From Flavobacteriales bacterium ALC-1 (GTDB lineage Bacteria; Bacteroidota; Bacteroidia; Flavobacteriales; Flavobacteriaceae), in the NCBI GenBank assembly GCA_000171875.1, contig ABHI01000001.1:755001-819000 (forward strand): a stretch of DNA of 64,000 nucleotides, given 5' to 3'. Below the pieces are notes generated by a model that worked only from the letters and a program-made list of their open reading frames with translations, did no database searches and had not been told where the DNA came from. Shown piece by piece: positions 63,051 through 64,000 of this stretch (position 1 is the first letter of the stretch; each line of letters begins with the position of its first letter). The position numbers were made by a program, and so were the translations under genes.

Positions 63051-64000
63051 ATGCCAACTAAATCCAACTTTTTTAAACGCTTACTCATCTGGAGGTATAA
63101 ACATATCTCCGAAAAAAACTTTGTGTTTTTACTAAGTTTGGTGATTGGCTTATTAGCTGGAATTGTTTCAGTAACGATTAAAAACATCACTTTTGCCATT
63201 CAAGCGGTTTTAGAAAAAGGCATTACTCTTTCTGAAAATAGTATTTATTTTATCTTACCCATTATTGGCATTTTCTTAGTGTATTTATTTGTGAAATATA
63301 TTTCAAAGAAGCCTAATGAGCATGCGATTCCCTCAATACTATATGCGTTATCTAAACGTGATGGAATTATTAGTAAACGTAGTATTTATCTTCCACTAAT
63401 CACAGCCCCATTAACTGTAGGTTTTGGAGGTTCAGTCGGATTGCTAGGGCCAGCAATTGCTTCTGCTTCAGCAGTAAGTTCTAACTTAGGACGGCTACTT
63501 CATATAGATAGAAAAACACGCAGTTTATTAATTGCTTGTGCTTCTGCAGGCGCTATTGCTTCGATTTTTAAATCACCAATCGCAGCTGTTATTTTTGCTA
63601 TAGAAATCTTTAGTTTAGATCTCACATTCGCATCATTATTACCATTATTAATCGCTTCGGTTTCATCAGTAATCACCTCATATTTTTTCTTAGGAGATAG
63701 TGTTCTTTTCGATTTTAATGTGGCAGATAAGTTTGCTATAAAAGACACCTTGTTTTATATCCTTTTAGGAATTGGTACTGGAATTGCGTCTATTTACTTT
63801 TCAAAAATATACTTTGGAATAACCACATTTTTTAATCGTTTTAAATCAGCAAGACACAAACTTATTATTGGTGGTTTAGCTATAGGTGTAATGCTATATT
63901 TCATTCCACCACTCTATGGAGAAGGCTTTGGTTTTATAAATAATTTGATGCTAGGAAATGATATTGAAGCATTGGGTAATACACCATTTGATTCGCATTT
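63051..64000 (+). CDS. ClC family chloride channel/transporter, C-terminus cut by window edge
   Basis: About 316 residues of a ClC protein, running off the right edge. The start at 63051 (MPTKSNFFKRLLIWRY) follows the aspS terminator. The family core is clear (FVFLLSLVIGLLAGIVSVTI, PNEHAIPSILYALSKRDGII, SPIAAVIFAIEIFSLD). The selectivity motif that reads GREGP in antiporters is GLLGP here, so the gating Glu (E148 in E. coli) is Leu132. The second Glu (E203 in E. coli) is Ile in FAIEIFS. This pattern fits a passive chloride channel rather than a Cl/H antiporter (inference). The usual GSGIP is also degenerate (EHAIP). Confidence 0.88.
   Translation, partial: MPTKSNFFKRLLIWRYKHISEKNFVFLLSLVIGLLAGIVSVTIKNITFAIQAVLEKGITLSENSIYFILPIIGIFLVYLFVKYISKKPNEHAIPSILYALSKRDGIISKRSIYLPLITAPLTVGFGGSVGLLGPAIASASAVSSNLGRLLHIDRKTRSLLIACASAGAIASIFKSPIAAVIFAIEIFSLDLTFASLLPLLIASVSSVITSYFFLGDSVLFDFNVADKFAIKDTLFYILLGIGTGIASIYFSKIYFGITTFFNRFKSARHKLIIGGLAIGVMLYFIPPLYGEGFGFINNLMLGNDIEALGNTPFDSH

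Noticed and set aside
1..64000. CRISPR arrays, rRNA operons, insertion sequences, prophage or integron features
   Set aside because: No regularly spaced repeats, transposase, integrase or phage structural genes were seen in any frame.

Overview
The window looks like a piece of a marine-type Flavobacteriaceae (Bacteroidota) chromosome. It is AT-rich. Several upstream regions carry the Bacteroidota promoter pattern (TTTG, about 19 nt, TAnnTTTG), best at 27600-27630 and 54368-54398. The protein set is typical of the group: cyanophycin synthetase, PorT-like and DUF5686-like barrels, an ExbB-X-ExbD-ExbD cluster, and sigma-54. The genus cannot be fixed from the sequence alone. No insertion sequence, prophage, CRISPR array or rRNA was seen; there is one tRNA gene (Ser-GGA). 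Almost all of the window is coding.

1-11079 is a glycan-degradation locus: two divergent gene groups encode lipoprotein beta-mannosidase (GH2), beta-hexosaminidase (GH20), alpha-mannosidase (GH92), an FHS-type sugar permease and a glycosylasparaginase-type Ntn hydrolase, plus a CutC protein and a VOC protein. Together these activities match stepwise dismantling of N-linked glycans down to GlcNAc-Asn. 11722-17087 is a cyanophycin (Asp/Arg polymer) cluster: cphA, cphB, a GNAT protein and isoaspartyl peptidase. 17177-25327 holds polA, a kinase/aminotransferase fusion, a YgiQ-type radical SAM protein and a Sua5-type tRNA-modification enzyme. 25397-27465 is a barrel plus DUF3179 lipoprotein pair.

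27600-32075 is a translation block: rplM-rpsI, rpsB-tsf, pyrH-frr, with clear terminators and structured leaders. 32099-41414 contains a DUF5686-like barrel, an MMPL/RND exporter, asnS, rpoN, an OmpA-like secreted protein and a PAP2-like membrane protein. 41409-44554 carries a PorT-like barrel and an exbB/exbD operon; tRNA-Ser, type I asparaginase, a TatD nuclease and a small aspartic protease follow.

The most unusual part is 47143-48250. An orphan NarL/LuxR-type response regulator is followed by two tandem, related non-coding units. Each starts with the palindrome TACGTAGTTCTACGTA and ends in an intrinsic terminator, and a 37-residue membrane peptide gene lies behind them. A TACGTA-core palindrome also sits upstream of exbB at a similar distance from a -7-like element, suggesting a small local regulon (inference).

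48258-54288 holds sucB-sucA, a small barrel and a polyprenyl synthase. 54409-61109 is a TetR-TolC-MFP-RND efflux operon with a nearly leaderless start. aspS and the first two thirds or so of a ClC-family protein, which lacks both key glutamates of the antiporters, close the window.
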